Below are positions 37,540-50,377 of a DNA stretch of 64,000 nucleotides, in pieces. The notes beneath the pieces are model-generated. The model was not told the origin of the DNA. It was given only the letters and a program-made list of their open reading frames with translations, and did not search any database. Numbering within the stretch: position 1 is the stretch's first letter; each line of letters starts with the position of its first letter. A program made the translations under genes and the position numbers. Source of the DNA: Coffea arabica (taxonomy: Eukaryota > Streptophyta > Magnoliopsida > Gentianales > Rubiaceae); NCBI RefSeq assembly GCF_036785885.1, contig NC_092329.1, positions 868,001 through 932,000 of the forward strand, given 5' to 3'.

Positions 37540-38325
37540 AAAGAGAGAGAGAGAAGAAGGAAGAACACCTTATAATGAGATTCAAAGCTAAGAGCCAAAG
37601 TGCATGGAAGTCAAGAACTGATCGATCCACCCCCTAAAGGCTAAAGTTTGTAGGTGGAAACTCCTTGGCGGGTCAAGGATTCCAATCTAGTCACACACTA
37701 TTGTTTGTTAGTCAAATTGAGACTAATCAGAGCTTGGCACGACATCAAAGCTCGTCGTTAAGATAAAGTAGTTGCAATTTTTGAAATAACAAAAAATAAT
37801 ATGCTTCTTTTTCGTTCGCATCCTTTGTCTTCTGGCATGGCAAAAAGTGCAATTGATCGGTAATGAGCTCGAAAGAGCCCTCCTGGTCCAGCCAAACAAG
37901 AAAAAGAGTAACTTGAAGGAACAGCCGCCGCAATATGACTTGGGCTGTTTCTGTTCAAGTGTTGGATGAATCAACTCGTCATTATACTCATCAGCAAGAA
38001 AGAAAGGGTGTCAGGATATATATATATATATACATATATATCAAGGATAGGAGGGGCAGCAGTAGACTCTACTGTAGATGTTATGAAGATGAAAGAGATC
38101 CGCCGCAACGGCAAGTTCCAGACCAAGCGGGAAGCTCTGTCCGCCAAAACACCAGCACATCCAGGCAAAACATCGAAGTACCGCTTACTTGTGCCCAGTG
38201 CCCACCCACACATTCTTCCTTCAGAATATTTATTATTATTTGAAAAAAAAAATGTAGAATGGCATTTGTGTCATTCTGGAACTCAATATATTTTTAAGAT
38301 ATATTTATTTTAAGGATTAATCTTT

Positions 38326-38480
38326 ACTACACACAGACAGTGTATACACTATACTGTCAGCAACATTGGATAAATAATAATTACAAAAAATTTTTAAATT
38401 TCAAATTCAACTCTTGCACGCATGGTCACGAATCAAACGGTGACAGTGCATGCACTGTCAATGAGTGTATATAATATGTA
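38326..38480. repeat. Small foldback with 20-bp perfect palindrome
   Basis: TGACAGTGCATGCACTGTCA at 38441-38460 is a perfect palindrome. A diverged version (GACAGTGTATACACTATACTGTC) lies near the left end at about 38337-38359, so the whole looks like a short inverted-repeat transposon. No target duplication was identified. Confidence 0.5.
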
Positions 38481-39632
38481 CTCGTATTTTGATTCATCGT
38501 AAGAGATCCGAATTTGAATTTACCTTTTGAAATTCACGAGAATCTGAATCTAGTCTAGATCTGAGTGTTTGACTAAATTTGATGGGTTTGGATCTGAATT
38601 AAAGAAATTCAACTCAAAATTTATACATTGGCATGCCTGTCTTCAATCATCCATTTCAAATAAATTGATAGATATAAAGGCCAAAAAAAAAAAGAAAAAA
38701 AAAGTTGCCACTTAACGAGATTTCTCTCCGGCTTTTAAAAGAAAAGTAAAGGAGTGGTGTGTATTTCTCTGCCTTTCGGCGAACAGTGTAGAAAAGGCTT
38801 CCCTGTGAACAAGCCGTGCATCATGGAACTTGTGCTGCGGATTTTTAGCTTCGCTTCACTTTCTTATTGACAACATATCAGATCAGTAGATCCTTTGCCA
38901 ATCATTACGTACTGAGGAAGATTTCGTCTTCTTTTCCCTATTTGGTTCATGCTGCTAATTCTTTTCACTTGCGCTTGTCTGCACCCTTCCCATTTTGGCA
39001 TATATCTACTCCACATAACCAACTCTGTATTTTATTGATTTCGTATTAACTACTCCATTAAAAAATGATCACTTCGCAAAAAAAAAAAAAAAAAGGAGGT
39101 TAGAACTCTAAAGAATATAAACCAATCAAAGTTCAGATGTCTCGTGTGTAGAAGAAATGATTGCTAGCATTACTGAAAATCCCTGCTAATAATGAAGTCA
39201 AGGATGAACAATTTTCTCCCACCTACTACCAAAAACAATTAATTGCGAAGATAGAATCTTAAGATGAACAAGACATTTGAATATGGAGGCTGAATTTGTT
39301 TTTGTCATATATCAACTACGGCAAAAAGAAAGAAAAGGGGGTCGAGTCCAACTAGATTCTTAAGATTAATATGGACTAAATTACCGTCGAATGATCCAGA
39401 TAAATGCTTCTCTAAATATTCACTGAATTTTAGAAAAAGCTATATATTACTGGCAATCAATTGATAGGAATAAGATTCGAACCTTAGGCGTTGCATCCCA
39501 TAAAAAGCCTGCCAACAAACCAACACCCCGTTGGTTAAATACGGAGGTTGAATCACTAATCCCATTATGCCCATAAATCACCCCTCCTTTCAGTTCCATC
39601 TATTTTTTCTATTCTGCAGATACACCCGTAAC

Positions 39633-39736
39633 CACCAGGGGTGTAAACAAATCGAACCGCTTTGCAAACGGTTCGATTCAAAGTCGAGATCAAACTCGAG
39701 TTCAAAATATTAAACTCGTTAGGCTCGCAAGTTCAA

Positions 39737-39780
<44 letters not shown>

Positions 39781-39972
39781 TTTTTATTTTAATAGTAAAA
39801 TTACATAAATATCTGTAATATTTTATTATTTATTAAGAAAAAATATTATATTATTTATTTTTTTGAGCTCGAGTTTCAAAACTATCAGCTCGTCGAACTC
39901 GAACTCAAGTTCGAGTTCGATAAAATTAAATCAAAACTCCACTCAATTCAACTCGACTCGTTTGCAGCTCTA
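39633..39972 (-). mobile_element. Inverted copy of the hAT-like MITE
   Basis: Read on the minus strand, this begins TAGAGCTGCAAACGAGTCGA and follows the same order as 35657-36013: GAGTTCGA repeats, AT-rich core, long (TA)n, GAACTCGAG repeats, and a GTTTACACCCCTG end. The (TA)n here runs from about 39738 to 39775. Flanks CCCGTAAC and CCCGTGAT match at 6 of 8. Confidence 0.7.
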
Positions 39973-42900
39973 CCCGTGATTCGTCTTTTTTTTTTTTTTT
40001 TTTTGTTTGTCAGCAGCGATACATTTGTATAAGCTATTCTATCCTAATCTAGGAGAGGGGGAGCTCAAGGAAACTGTGATTGGGGCTAGCGGGTATATGA
40101 ATGGAAGAAGTCAGATGTTTTGAATCCTTCAGAGTCGGTCTATCATAAAGTCCAAACCGGACAGCTCCCACCAAAATGATCAAATACTGCAGCTTGAGTT
40201 TTCAGACCAGTATTTACTCCAACTTTTTGACTTTCTTTTGCCAAAATGGTCAAAGCCTTATATCTACCTAGACAAGGGCTTACTGGCTACTTACACTAGG
40301 CTTCGGTTCAGCCCCCCTGGCCCTGGGCAAGAAAGTGTCCTTCTCAAAATTGCGACTACAAAAAAGTCCAGAACAGAAGGAGATTGTCACCGTTCCAACG
40401 TAATTCTGGTTTTTGATGATACAAGTACTGGCCAAAAAGCGAAAGCTGAAGAAACCTAGCACTTGAAATATTTGACAACGTTTGCATACAGACTTAAAAA
40501 ATCATAGCTTATTCGTCCAGAAAACATCATTCCTTTAACTTTTTCCTCCTGTCTATATATACATAGGCCTTTAAAAGTGTGCCGTACATTGCATGCATTA
40601 GTAGAAAATGCAATATCATCTCCTTCATTGTGTAACGTGTATGTGTACTGTATTCCCTGGATTTTGCATGAAGAAAATTTGAAAGTGGTACCGAAGAATA
40701 GGTGTCCTCAATTTGTCGTCTCCTTTCCTCCTCTAAATATGTGGGCCGGCTGCCTTTGCGGCTACCCAATTCATGGATAAGCGCACCTTTGTGTTCAATG
40801 CTGTGGCTGATAACGATGTCATATTCAGAAAGGTTTTTGGAGATAAATTTCAAACCGAAAAGAAAAGATTAAAAAAAAAGAGAGAAAGGTTTGCTGATAA
40901 GGAGAAAAGTTCAAGAAAGACCAAACTTTTACGAAAAATATCCGATTGATGTTTAATACTCCACTAATTCCCCTTCAAATCAAGGTTGGGATTTGCGGCC
41001 TTGAGGTTGAAGCCTTTCCAAATATGTACAAACATTTTATGCATGTCTATTTGTTTGTCCAAATTCGTTAGAAACATATGCTGTATTCTCTCCAAGAGTG
41101 AGAGCATTTAGGTAGAAAATTCTCATCAATCATTTAAATGTGATTTAATGAATTGATCTTTTCTATAATGCGAGCGTAAACTGACAGATTTAAACGTACG
41201 ATACGTGACCTCTAATCTTGTCAAATATGAAGCTCATTTTACTCGATAGTATAAAAAAAAAAACAAAAATAAAAATCTTTACACCATCAATTGAAGAAAA
41301 GAAAAATTTACCAGTTGGAAGCACAAGTGTTTTTTATTTTTCTCCTTAACTTGTTGAGTAATATGAGTTTGCAATAAATATCAAAAATTGCAAGGCGAGA
41401 GGGGAAGTGAAACAACCTTTACTTCCAATCAATCACTTGTTGGGCATGGTAAAACTTTTGCATGCTCTATCCGTATAAAAGTTCAATTCACATACTTCTT
41501 CTCCCAAGCATATTGTGATCTAATCTAATTCGAATTAGTAACCCTTTTTTTTTTTTTTTGTGTAGATGGTGCAGTGAGGGGCATGGCAATTGTATCAAAG
41601 CGAAAACGATCCTTCTCCCAAACAAATGATCCATCCATATGTTACTTAGAAGGCAAGCGCGCGCTGCGCGGAAACCACAGCACCAACAAGAAGCATGCGT
41701 AATGGGTACACGAGAACCAGTCGGTGGGTCTGTCTCCCCCGCAAGGCCATAACTGCATACCACTAACTTTGCCTGGCTAGACCCATCCGAGGACCAACAA
41801 AATTGGTTGCCGACGATTACCAAAGGGCCATGGAGTGTTCTAGTTTCGAGGGAAAAAAGTCTTGCAGGAGAAGAATTCATGTCACCTCCGTCCTCCACGA
41901 CCATGAGCAATGATGATGACGATGATGCTACACCTGACAAATGGCTTGCCCGAAACAGAAACACCTTTGAGATGGTTGAAAAATGTATAATGGGGGGGTG
42001 GTCAATAAAAGGGGCTCAAGGTCAAGGAAATCAACTGTCTGGCGTTACTGATAGCCAACCGGAACCACACTCATAGGTGCACATGCCATCTATTTCCCCA
42101 TTGCTCTACAATCTCGTTCCAGAATTTTGATGGCTGATCAGAAGTCCAAACTAATAATAATAAGTCATACTTCCCCCTTTTCTCCTTCTTTCCTTTCATT
42201 CCATTGAAAATGTTATGTCCACGAATATGCACGATGCCTAAAGAAAAAGCTGACGTCTTGAATTTCGTGGAAAGATCAAAGAAAATGCGTGGATTAAGAC
42301 AATTGTTTGTGAACCCCCCCCCCCCCACCCCGGGAAGTTTTTTTTTTTTTTTTTTTCAATTGTCATCCCTGCTCTTACTTTAATCACAGGGAATCTCAAC
42401 TGAACCTACGAAAAATCGATGGGAATAGAACCATCACCGGACCATATAGATACGTAGCGCACCCATCTGAATTTGAAGCAGAGCCACAAGAGTGACATTT
42501 TGGTGGAAGGCAAGAGTTCAAACCTTATCTTCCACCCCCACCAAAGCCGTAAGGGCTTGAAACAGCGACATCAAGAGTAATACTACTAGTTATGTGACTT
42601 TAGTCTCAACAACTCATCAATCTACAAAAAAGAGTTGACAATTTTCCTCCACACAGTTCTAATTTCAATTTTTTTGGCAACCAACCGTAATACTTCTTCC
42701 AATCTTCTGTTCCTTTTGCTCCTTCTTTTATACTTGCCACGTTGCCTCTAGTATTTTGATATCCCAAAATTAAACAAACTAATAATAATAATAATCAGTT
42801 TACAAGTTTACTCAAAACCAATTAAAATAACTAACTCTAAACTTGTTTTTATTTTCTTTTTTAACAAAAAAAATGTCTTGTTGGCCGTAAACATAAAAAT

Positions 42901-45900
42901 CAATTAAAACTCTTCTTTATTTTTTATCCCAAATCATCTTTTTCTTAAACCCTAACGAGGACTTTAATTCACTCATTATATCTTTAATATTGCAACAAAA
43001 ATAACGGGCCCTCACGGTTCTCATGAGCAATTGCGGGTGTAAACGATATAATCCAACATGGTAGATAGAACTAAAGACAACGATATCGTAGGAGTTTGGT
43101 GAGCAATTGAATCAAAAGAACAAATAGTTTGGGGATCAATTGATGGATGTAATGTTGCAGACTTGCAGTCTTCTTCTTCATGTAAACTAGAGTTGAAGGA
43201 ATTCTGATTAGAGAACCACCGCTCGATTTATCCAAAGAAAAAAACAGTTTTAAGTTATCGAAATCTCTTTATTTATCCAAAGAAAAAAAAAAAAGCTTTG
43301 AGTTACTAGATGAATTAGTTTTGAGTAAACTTGTCAACCGATTATTATCGATTTGTTTGAGTTAAAGTTGTCAAAAAATTAGAGACGACGTGACAGCTAT
43401 ACAAAGAAGGGATGAAGACTAATCTAGGTACAGAAAATTCGAAGCGTAATACTACCACTTGTTTAACTCTTTTATTAGTTTGCTCTTCCTATGACATTTA
43501 TGGTCAAAACTACTCCAAAGTGTTAATACTTCTCCTCAAGATAGGGCACAGCGTCTGCTGCACAAGGAGCCAGGATTTTATGGTGAAGTATGACTCTGGA
43601 CATTAAAATTAGAAAACAAAAGTGTTCTTAGTATGATATGAACTCATTCTAGTATTCAATCTAAGTTTTAGGAATTTCTTATTAACTCCAAAATATAAGA
43701 GGGTACTAACTAAATAGCAGAGGGGTATTTTTACCCATTTATCAGTGAAATATGGGCAATTTCGCTATTACATCAAATTTATGACGGTGTTAGCAAAAAT
43801 TAACCGTTGACTTCCTCTGAGAGGGGCCATACTGCAGTGTGTTGCTCTGGTTGTGGTACTTCTTCTACTGCCACTACTTAGTTAATGCACAGCAATTTCA
43901 TTTCATTAGTTAATGCCGGTACTTCCACGGCTAAAACTTACAAAGTCATCAAGAAAATTGAGAGTCCAGTCTTCTTCATCCTGTTCCAGGAGTGAAAGAG
44001 CAGCACCCACTGCCCACTGATTTACTCCTTTAATTCCACCCCCCAACACACACACAGCTTCCTTAAGAAGGGGTCAGCGATCAATCAATCACTTCCAAGT
44101 TGGCACTGCAAATTGCGCAGCCAGCCCCACGAAAGTATCAAGTCGCACGACAGAAAGTGAAAATTAGAGAGTGAGGTGAAAAACGTTCTTATGTGCCAAT
44201 CCAATAAATAGAGAATAATCTTTCACTAGTACACTGTTTTGGATCTGAAAGAACTTCTTCGATTGCTGAATTACGGGGACCAAAATTTTCCATCTAGAAC
44301 AAGGTAACCATGCAAGAATGAATAGTTGGAATTCGAGATGACCCCTATGAGCTTAAAAATGAGTTGTACCAAAGACTCGCTCCTTATCTTAAGACTGATT
44401 ATGGTAACCAGAGCAGATCAGACCACAATGGTTAGATAGTGGTCAAAATTATTGTATTTTGTGATACAATGTGCGTCCAATGTGGAGGCCAATTGTGGAT
44501 TTGTCCACCTCGACAACCGTCTTGGGCAGGAGATACCTCTACTGCCTGTTGGTGTATCTTGGGGGGCCTCCCCAGAATTCGAACCTTGATCCTTATGTAT
44601 AAGGGTCTTGGGGTTGAAATCCTGGTACCCATCGTGAATTTTCCGTATAACATTTCTTTTTGTACTTTTAAAAGAACGGATGCACCTTAAAACTCTTCAG
44701 AATTAAAGAAGTTCAAATCTTCTAATTTTCCTCCTGACTTCTTAACTCTCACCGTTTTCCCATTTTTTTTTTTTTTTTAAAAAAAAACTGATATACACCT
44801 AATTGAACAGGCAATCTTTTTATTTGCGGCTCGTATGCTGTGCACAATCTTTTGACGCCACCAAAGTGATTTGTTGTTGGCTCCTTCGCGTCCCGGGGAT
44901 CTTTTCCTGTTTCAAATTAACAATTTTTTTCGAGAACTGGAAAAAGTCAAACATGCAATGAACTCTCGACATCTCTATGATTAAGTTGACTTCGCAGAGA
45001 AGAGAATCCAATTCAAATTTAAAGAATTCGAGCTGTGTCTTGCGAAGAAGAAGACGATGAATTGATTTGGATGATAAAGATGAGAGGGAAATTGCAAATA
45101 GTAGAAGTATTAGAACAAAAAGTGTAAAAGTTATCAAATTCCAGCTGTTAAACGAGTAAAGAATGTGAATTTTTTTTCTTTTTTTTTTTCAGAAAAAGGT
45201 GAATTTTCAACAGTAAATTTTTTTTTATTATTGAATTACGAAAAACACATGGATGGGGTCGATCTAATTTTGGGATTATTGCAAGCCGACACCATTGATG
45301 GGAAAATGAGAGATCAAGCAGTCAGACATTGTTATACTTGTCACTCGCTAGCCAGGCATTGTTGTTAAATCATTCACAAGGTAAACCTCATTTTGCCTTT
45401 ACTTAATTTAAGTACTGACTTGCGTCAACAAGTACCTGTTCATGTTCATGATAAAAATCACCCTAGGCTTTTTCGTCGCATCTTCTTCTTCTTCCCTTTT
45501 TTTTTTTTTTTTTTTTAAAGACGAGCGGACTTAAATCCAAAATCTCTGATTTATAGTCTCTTCTTCCCTTATCGTCTATACTCAATCCACCCCTTCTCCC
45601 AACAACCCTGACCCCCAACTTTTATTGCATCATAAACACGTAATCAAATAATTAATTTATAATTTTTACAAACACGTTATTTTGCGACTTACATACATCG
45701 CATCTTAAAAAAAAAAAAACCAAATTATCTTCAATCCAAACAAATGTTGCTCTATAATATGGCAAAATACGTCCTACGCTATAATAATCGAGATTGAATT
45801 GCCCACGAAAACTGTGAATTTAAATTTATAAAGTTTATGTCACCATGACCATGATTTTGAGAGTAGAGGCACACATTAATTTGTTTTGTCGGTAGGCAAT

Positions 45901-45955
45901 TAAACAGTTAAGGTTAATGTATTCCTACAATTCCTTTACTTAATAATAATAACAA

Positions 45956-46382
45956 GGGTAAAAAATAAAAAAACTCCCTATGATAAGTCTTATATACAGA
46001 AAAGTCCCTTATGATTTCAAAATATACAATACGACATCTCATGCTTTGAACTAAATTGTAGAATCCGTTAAACTTAACGGAAATGACATATTGAAACCTA
46101 AAAAAAAAAATTTATACATAATTTTTATCAAATATACCTATTATACCCGTTAACCCTCAATTCTCTTTTTTTAGAAAATAAAACAAATGATTTTTTTGAA
46201 CTATCTTTTGCTTAATTATATCAAGACATTTTGGTCATTTCGTCCATTTCCATTAAGTTTAATCGATTCCATCACTTTTACAATTTAGTTCAAAACATGA
46301 GAAGTCATATTATATATTTTGAAACCATGGAGAACTTTTCTATGTATTAGATTTACCACAAAATTTTTTTTATTTTTTACCC
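45956..46382. mobile_element. MULE-like foldback MITE, copy 1
   Basis: 427 bp with inverted arms of about 130 bp, starting GGGTAAAAAATAAAAAAA and ending with its complement. The flanking 9-mer TAATAACAA is identical at 45947-45955 and 46383-46391, a perfect 9-bp target duplication typical of Mutator-like elements. The arms share GGTTTCAAAATATA and GTTAAACTTAACGG motifs. No ORF. Confidence 0.85.
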
Positions 46383-46484
46383 TAATAACAATAATAATGA
46401 CCCAAGACATTACAGCAATGTCCGTATTCAAAATGCGTCCACGTGACAGTAGCATATTATAATCATAATCAAAGAAAGAAAGAA

Positions 46485-46922
46485 GGGTAAAAAAATAAAA
46501 AAAACCCCTTGTGATAAATCTAATATACAGAAAAGCCTTCCATGGTTTCAAAATATACAATACGACCCATCATGCTTTAAACTAAATTGTAAATGTGACG
46601 GAATCCGTTAAACTTAACGGAAATAGACAAAATGACCAAAATGTCCTTATATAATTAAGCAAACGACAGCTCAAAAAAATCATTTATTTTATTTTCTAAA
46701 TAGAGAAAATTGAGGATTAAGGGGTAGAATAGGTATATTTGATAAAAATTAGGTATAAAATTTTTTTTAAGGTTCCAATAAGCCATTTCCGTTAAATTTA
46801 ACGGATTCCGTCACCTTTACAATTTAGTTCAAAGCACGAGATATCGTGTTGTATATTTTGAAACCATAGGAGACTTTTCTGTGTATTAGGCTTACCACAA
46901 CGGGTTTTTTTGTTTTTTACCC
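46485..46922. mobile_element. MULE-like foldback MITE, copy 2
   Basis: Same family as 45956-46382, only 102 bp away: begins GGGTAAAAAAATAAAAAAA, ends in its complement, and shares CAGAAAAG, CAAAATATACAATACGAC and CCGTTAAACTTAACGG motifs. It is flanked by a low-complexity 10-mer, AAAGAAAGAA, on both sides (46475-46484 and 46923-46932), so it looks like an independent insertion rather than a tandem copy. No ORF. Confidence 0.8.
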
Positions 46923-47710
46923 AAAGAAAGAACTAGGGTTCACCGTGACTTGCAAATAAATAAGGGCTAATCACATTTAATCTCCTCAAGGTATACCCCA
47001 TTTTTCAGTTTACCCCCTAACCTTTAATTTTGCTCACTTAACTCCCTTTAGGACAAAAGTACCCTTGCATTTTTTTGACTTTTTATTTACCTTATTTTCC
47101 TTTCTTTTATTTCCTTTTCTCTTTCTTCCTTATTTAATTATTCCTCTTTCTCATAAAAATTTTCATCTTAATGATTGAAATTAAAAAGGAGAAATTGCAG
47201 AGATCTATCTTCTCCTTAAATAATTTTAAAAAATATTCAAATCACTCTCCTAAAATACAATTTTTTTAGCCATTCAATTCTTTTAATTTTGAATTTTTCT
47301 CTTTAACTTTCTAATTTCTCATTTTATTCTCAAGAAAATATCAGAAGATGAAATTATTTTCCTTTCTTTTATTTCTTTTTCTCTTTCTTCTGTCTTTCAT
47401 TCTTTCCAATAGAAAATTCCATTCAACGAAAATTTTTATTTTAAGTTTGTAATTGCATATTTCTGGGTGAAGGTTTAAAAGGCATCAAAAATTAATTTTG
47501 ATTTTTTATATGATGCTACGTGTCACAAAATTTTTTTATTTCAAAACTTCCTAATCCAAACACACCGTACATGCAAGTAAACTACATTATTTCTCTGATG
47601 TCAGTCTCTGATCGTGTTACACAATTATTATTGTACACTACCACATTCATTCATTTACATAATCCATAATTAATTAATTAACCGAGTGGAAATAAACAAA
47701 TAATAAATTT

Positions 47711-47840
47711 GAGTTTGTTTGGACAAAGATAATTTGATTTATAAAATTTATTCTCACAAATGCCAATCACCTTTTTATCTCACATATATCACATCACAAA
47801 AAATACTACCGTAAATATCTCAAATAAATCATACAAATGC
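47711..47840 (-). mobile_element. GTTTGGATTG-family MITE, diverged copy
   Basis: Contains CACCTTTTTATCTCACATAT and ATCACATCACAAAAA, the inverted interior of the family at 22674-22820. Ends GAGTTTGTTTGGAC and, at the right, ATCATACAAATGCC are partly complementary. Older and more diverged than the copy at 54347. Confidence 0.6.
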
Positions 47841-49387
47841 CTTTAGAAGAAAACCTAACCAAAACCGTCTTTCGAGAAGAAGGGCAAAGCCAGTTCTAGG
47901 CTTTTACCACCTTTCTCTTTTTCTTTCTCTGAATAAAATGTTGTCGCTCGTGATTTCCATTTGTAGTTTTTTGTTTGATCAAATCACAGAGAAAGGAAAG
48001 GACCACCGAAAGAGACAAACCAAAGTACAGGAGGGATCAGAGTGCAAAAGAGAGGGACGGAAGAAAATAAAGGAAAGGTTTGAAATGAAATGAAAGCTTT
48101 TATTCATCACCACCGCCACCACCATATCACCATATCGGATAAAGCACCATTCCTGATTCCACTCCTCCTTTGAGTCCCCTCTCCTCCACACACACTAGTA
48201 CATTATTACTTACTCTCTAATTCAAGTATGATGAAATATCTATCCATCCCTCAAAACACACACAGTCACACGCACTCTCTCTCCCCAGCATTCTGAAAAA
48301 CTCTGAAAAGAGAACTCTTCCGCTAGGGGTAGGCACAGGCTTGTGCCTAGCCACGTTTTCCACTGCAACACACAGTAGAGTAGTGAAAGCACCGGCACCT
48401 TTATCCAAACCAAACCATGAAGTTACTTGCTTGCTCAATGGGTGGACGAGAGAGAGGCTACGGCAAATCAATAAGACGAAACATGGAGGGCTGTGTGACA
48501 ATCCTGAGCCAGTTATTGCCACTTGCAGCCAGCAGCAGCTGAAGCAAATTGCAAAGAGAGTAAAAACTTTTCAGCACCTGCTGCTCAGCAGATAAAAAAG
48601 CTCTCTCTCTCAGAGTCTCTTCGCTGCCAGCAGCAGCAGGCACAAGAACATGATGATGGTCTGTTCTCTTATTCCAAGGCAATCCCCCAACCCCATAAGC
48701 CACAACCTTTCCCATCCACAAACAAATAACCTCCCCTCTCTTTTCCCACGTCCCGCCATTACTACACCTCAATTTATTATTCTTGCATACTAAATTCCCC
48801 AAGACTTCCTGGTTACAATCCAACGACTACTGACTAGCATTTAAAGGTAGTCCCGTCCTACGGCTTAACAAGGAATACCCCCATCAACACTGCTCCCATA
48901 CCGCAGCGTGGGATCATTTGTATTCTTCTTCATGTCATTCATGCAAATTCCTCAACATTTAACCAAAAACAAAAACCGCAAAAATGAGCCATGCATTTGA
49001 AAATTTTCTAAAAACTCGGAAATTTCAATTCACCTCATCAAAGAGAGAAGGAAAGTGATGATAACAAAAAAAAAGGTTACAAACAGGCAACTAACGGAAC
49101 TAGGATTTAGTGAGTATTCATTTCCATCTCATAACTAAGACGAAACAACTAGTAAAGACTAGCCAACCCTACATAAGAGTGGTAAATGATAAGCAAGGCA
49201 TAAGTACACGGGAAGGAGAGATTTCAAAACAAAGATTATGCTGGTAGAAATTAAAAACTAGCGAGGACGAGGAAGGCCTCTCAACGTTGTTCATATTACC
49301 ATGATCAGACAGTAATCAGTCGGGAAGCAGCGAAAAAGAGAAGAACCCAAGCCCACCACATAGATTTGAACAAATTACTCGTCGTCA

Positions 49388-50377
49388 TCAGTAAGGCGGT
49401 GGATGTTGCTGCGGTTGTCTGGCTGTGGGAGCCCAGATCACGTCAGAAGGCAAGTGACAACTGTACAAAGAAACCCCACTGCAAGAGTCCACACCTCCCC
49501 CCTGAGCTGGCGACCGTCCTCCACCACCATCGCCGCCTCCTCCTCCGGATACCGTAGGCCCCTCGCTACCTGCAGCTGCAGCAGCCGACCCAGAATTCCT
49601 CTCGTCTTCCAACGGCAGTCTATGGAAAGAAGGGCTATTGAAACTCGCCGCGATCAAATAAACCGTCCCAGCTGTGAACAACGATCCCACAACTGTTCCT
49701 CCCACGACTTGCCCTTGCGGCCCGGCTAGAGATATAGTAAACCCATTACCTATTCCGTTGCTTAATGCCGCAGAAGTCGAAAAGGAGTGAGAATTCTGCG
49801 GAAGTATCGTTGCAGAAAGCGACAAAATATCGAAACGGCCATGGAAAGTAACGCTAGCTCCTGGGGTGGTGGAAGGTTGGCGAAGAGTAACGTTGGAAAC
49901 GGTGCCGGAGCCGTTTAGTATGCACAATCCGGTGCTGCGTTTGCGGCAGAAGGTCGTTACGGTTTCGAGAATGTCTACTCCGCCGGAGATTTCGAGAACG
50001 TAGGGGCTCATAGAAGGCTCCGCTTCACGGGTAATGATGACGGGAGGCTTGGGTTTGTTTTTGGACCCAGGTGGCCGGCCTCGGGGGCGGCGGACAACCT
50101 CTATGGTGGCCCCATCGTTACCCGAGGATGGTGTTACTAATGTTTGGGTCTTGGAGGTGGTGGCGGCGCTGGCGGAAGGGGTGGTGGGGCTACGGTGGTG
50201 GCTGTCGACTTCTTCGGAAGCTTGGCATTCCCGGGGGTTGAAGGAGTGGTGGAGGAGGGTGGTGGGCTGGGGCTGAGGCGGCAGAGGGTGGTGGAGGAAT
50301 TTTTGGGTCTGATGGAGCTTGGCAAACATCGGGTTGGAATGACCATCTTTTTCCTCTTTTACATAATCTCCCTTCAT
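49388..50377 (-). CDS. AHL17: AT-hook nuclear-localized protein (AHL17-like)
   Basis: Intronless, 329 aa. The order is a Pro/His-rich N terminus; an AT-hook with core RGRPPG (99-104) in the extended RGRPPGSKNKPKPP form, which binds the minor groove of AT-rich DNA; a PPC/DUF296 domain (about 122-255) that forms AHL trimers; a Ser/Gly-rich tail; and a C-terminal SDVIWAPTAR motif. The N-terminal MKGDY and the C terminus match Arabidopsis AHL17 closely, so this is a clade A AHL; related AHL16 and AHL28 are less similar. A nuclear regulator of transcription and chromatin is expected. Being intronless fits the clade. The start is the first ATG and matches the family. Upstream are over 6 kb without another gene, with long microsatellites and a possible TATA (CTATATAG, about 50757-50764). 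Confidence 0.94.
   Translation of the reverse strand: MKGDYVKEEKDGHSNPMFAKLHQTQKFLHHPLPPQPQPTTLLHHSFNPRECQASEEVDSHHRSPTTPSASAATTSKTQTLVTPSSGNDGATIEVVRRPRGRPPGSKNKPKPPVIITREAEPSMSPYVLEISGGVDILETVTTFCRKRSTGLCILNGSGTVSNVTLRQPSTTPGASVTFHGRFDILSLSATILPQNSHSFSTSAALSNGIGNGFTISLAGPQGQVVGGTVVGSLFTAGTVYLIAASFNSPSFHRLPLEDERNSGSAAAAAGSEGPTVSGGGGGDGGGGRSPAQGGGVDSCSGVSLYSCHLPSDVIWAPTARQPQQHPPPY

Larger units (their letters stand above)
34299..49387. other. Gene-poor, transposon-rich 15-kb interval
   Basis: No confident gene on either strand. The longest reading frames (for example 41488-41964 minus) have no recognisable domain and no splice partners. A TATA-like CCCTATATAGCC at about 35232 lies before a pyrimidine-rich stretch and might mark an unknown transcript, but no product can be read. 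Identified content is at least seven small transposons or foldbacks, described separately. The stretch from 48000 to 49387 is probably downstream flank or 3'UTR of AHL17. The stretches 40000-45900 and 42700-44400 show nothing I can name beyond short AT-rich and homopolymer tracts. Confidence 0.6.

Noticed and set aside
37966-38313. ORF with a GC-richer stretch (MKMKEIRRNGKFQTKRE)
   Set aside because: Looked protein-like for about 40 residues, but I could not assign a family, and it begins in an (AT)n tract. Could be a gene fragment; not supported enough to list.
41488-41964. 158-codon ORF on the minus strand
   Set aside because: No recognisable domain and a Lys run from a poly-T tract; no splice partners or promoter were seen. 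Probably chance.
44439-44690. Possible SINE on the minus strand (B-box-like GGTTCGAATTC at 44575-44585)
   Set aside because: No clear A box, tail or target duplication. Similar weak B-box-like sites at about 39488 and 42505 were set aside for the same reason.
48330-48349. Short perfect hairpin TAGGCACAGGCTTGTGCCTA
   Set aside because: Stem of 8 bp only; such hairpins occur by chance in 64 kb, and it has no context suggesting function.
48217-48522. 101-codon minus-strand ORF downstream of AHL17
   Set aside because: No signal peptide, domain or splice context; probably 3' flank of AHL17.
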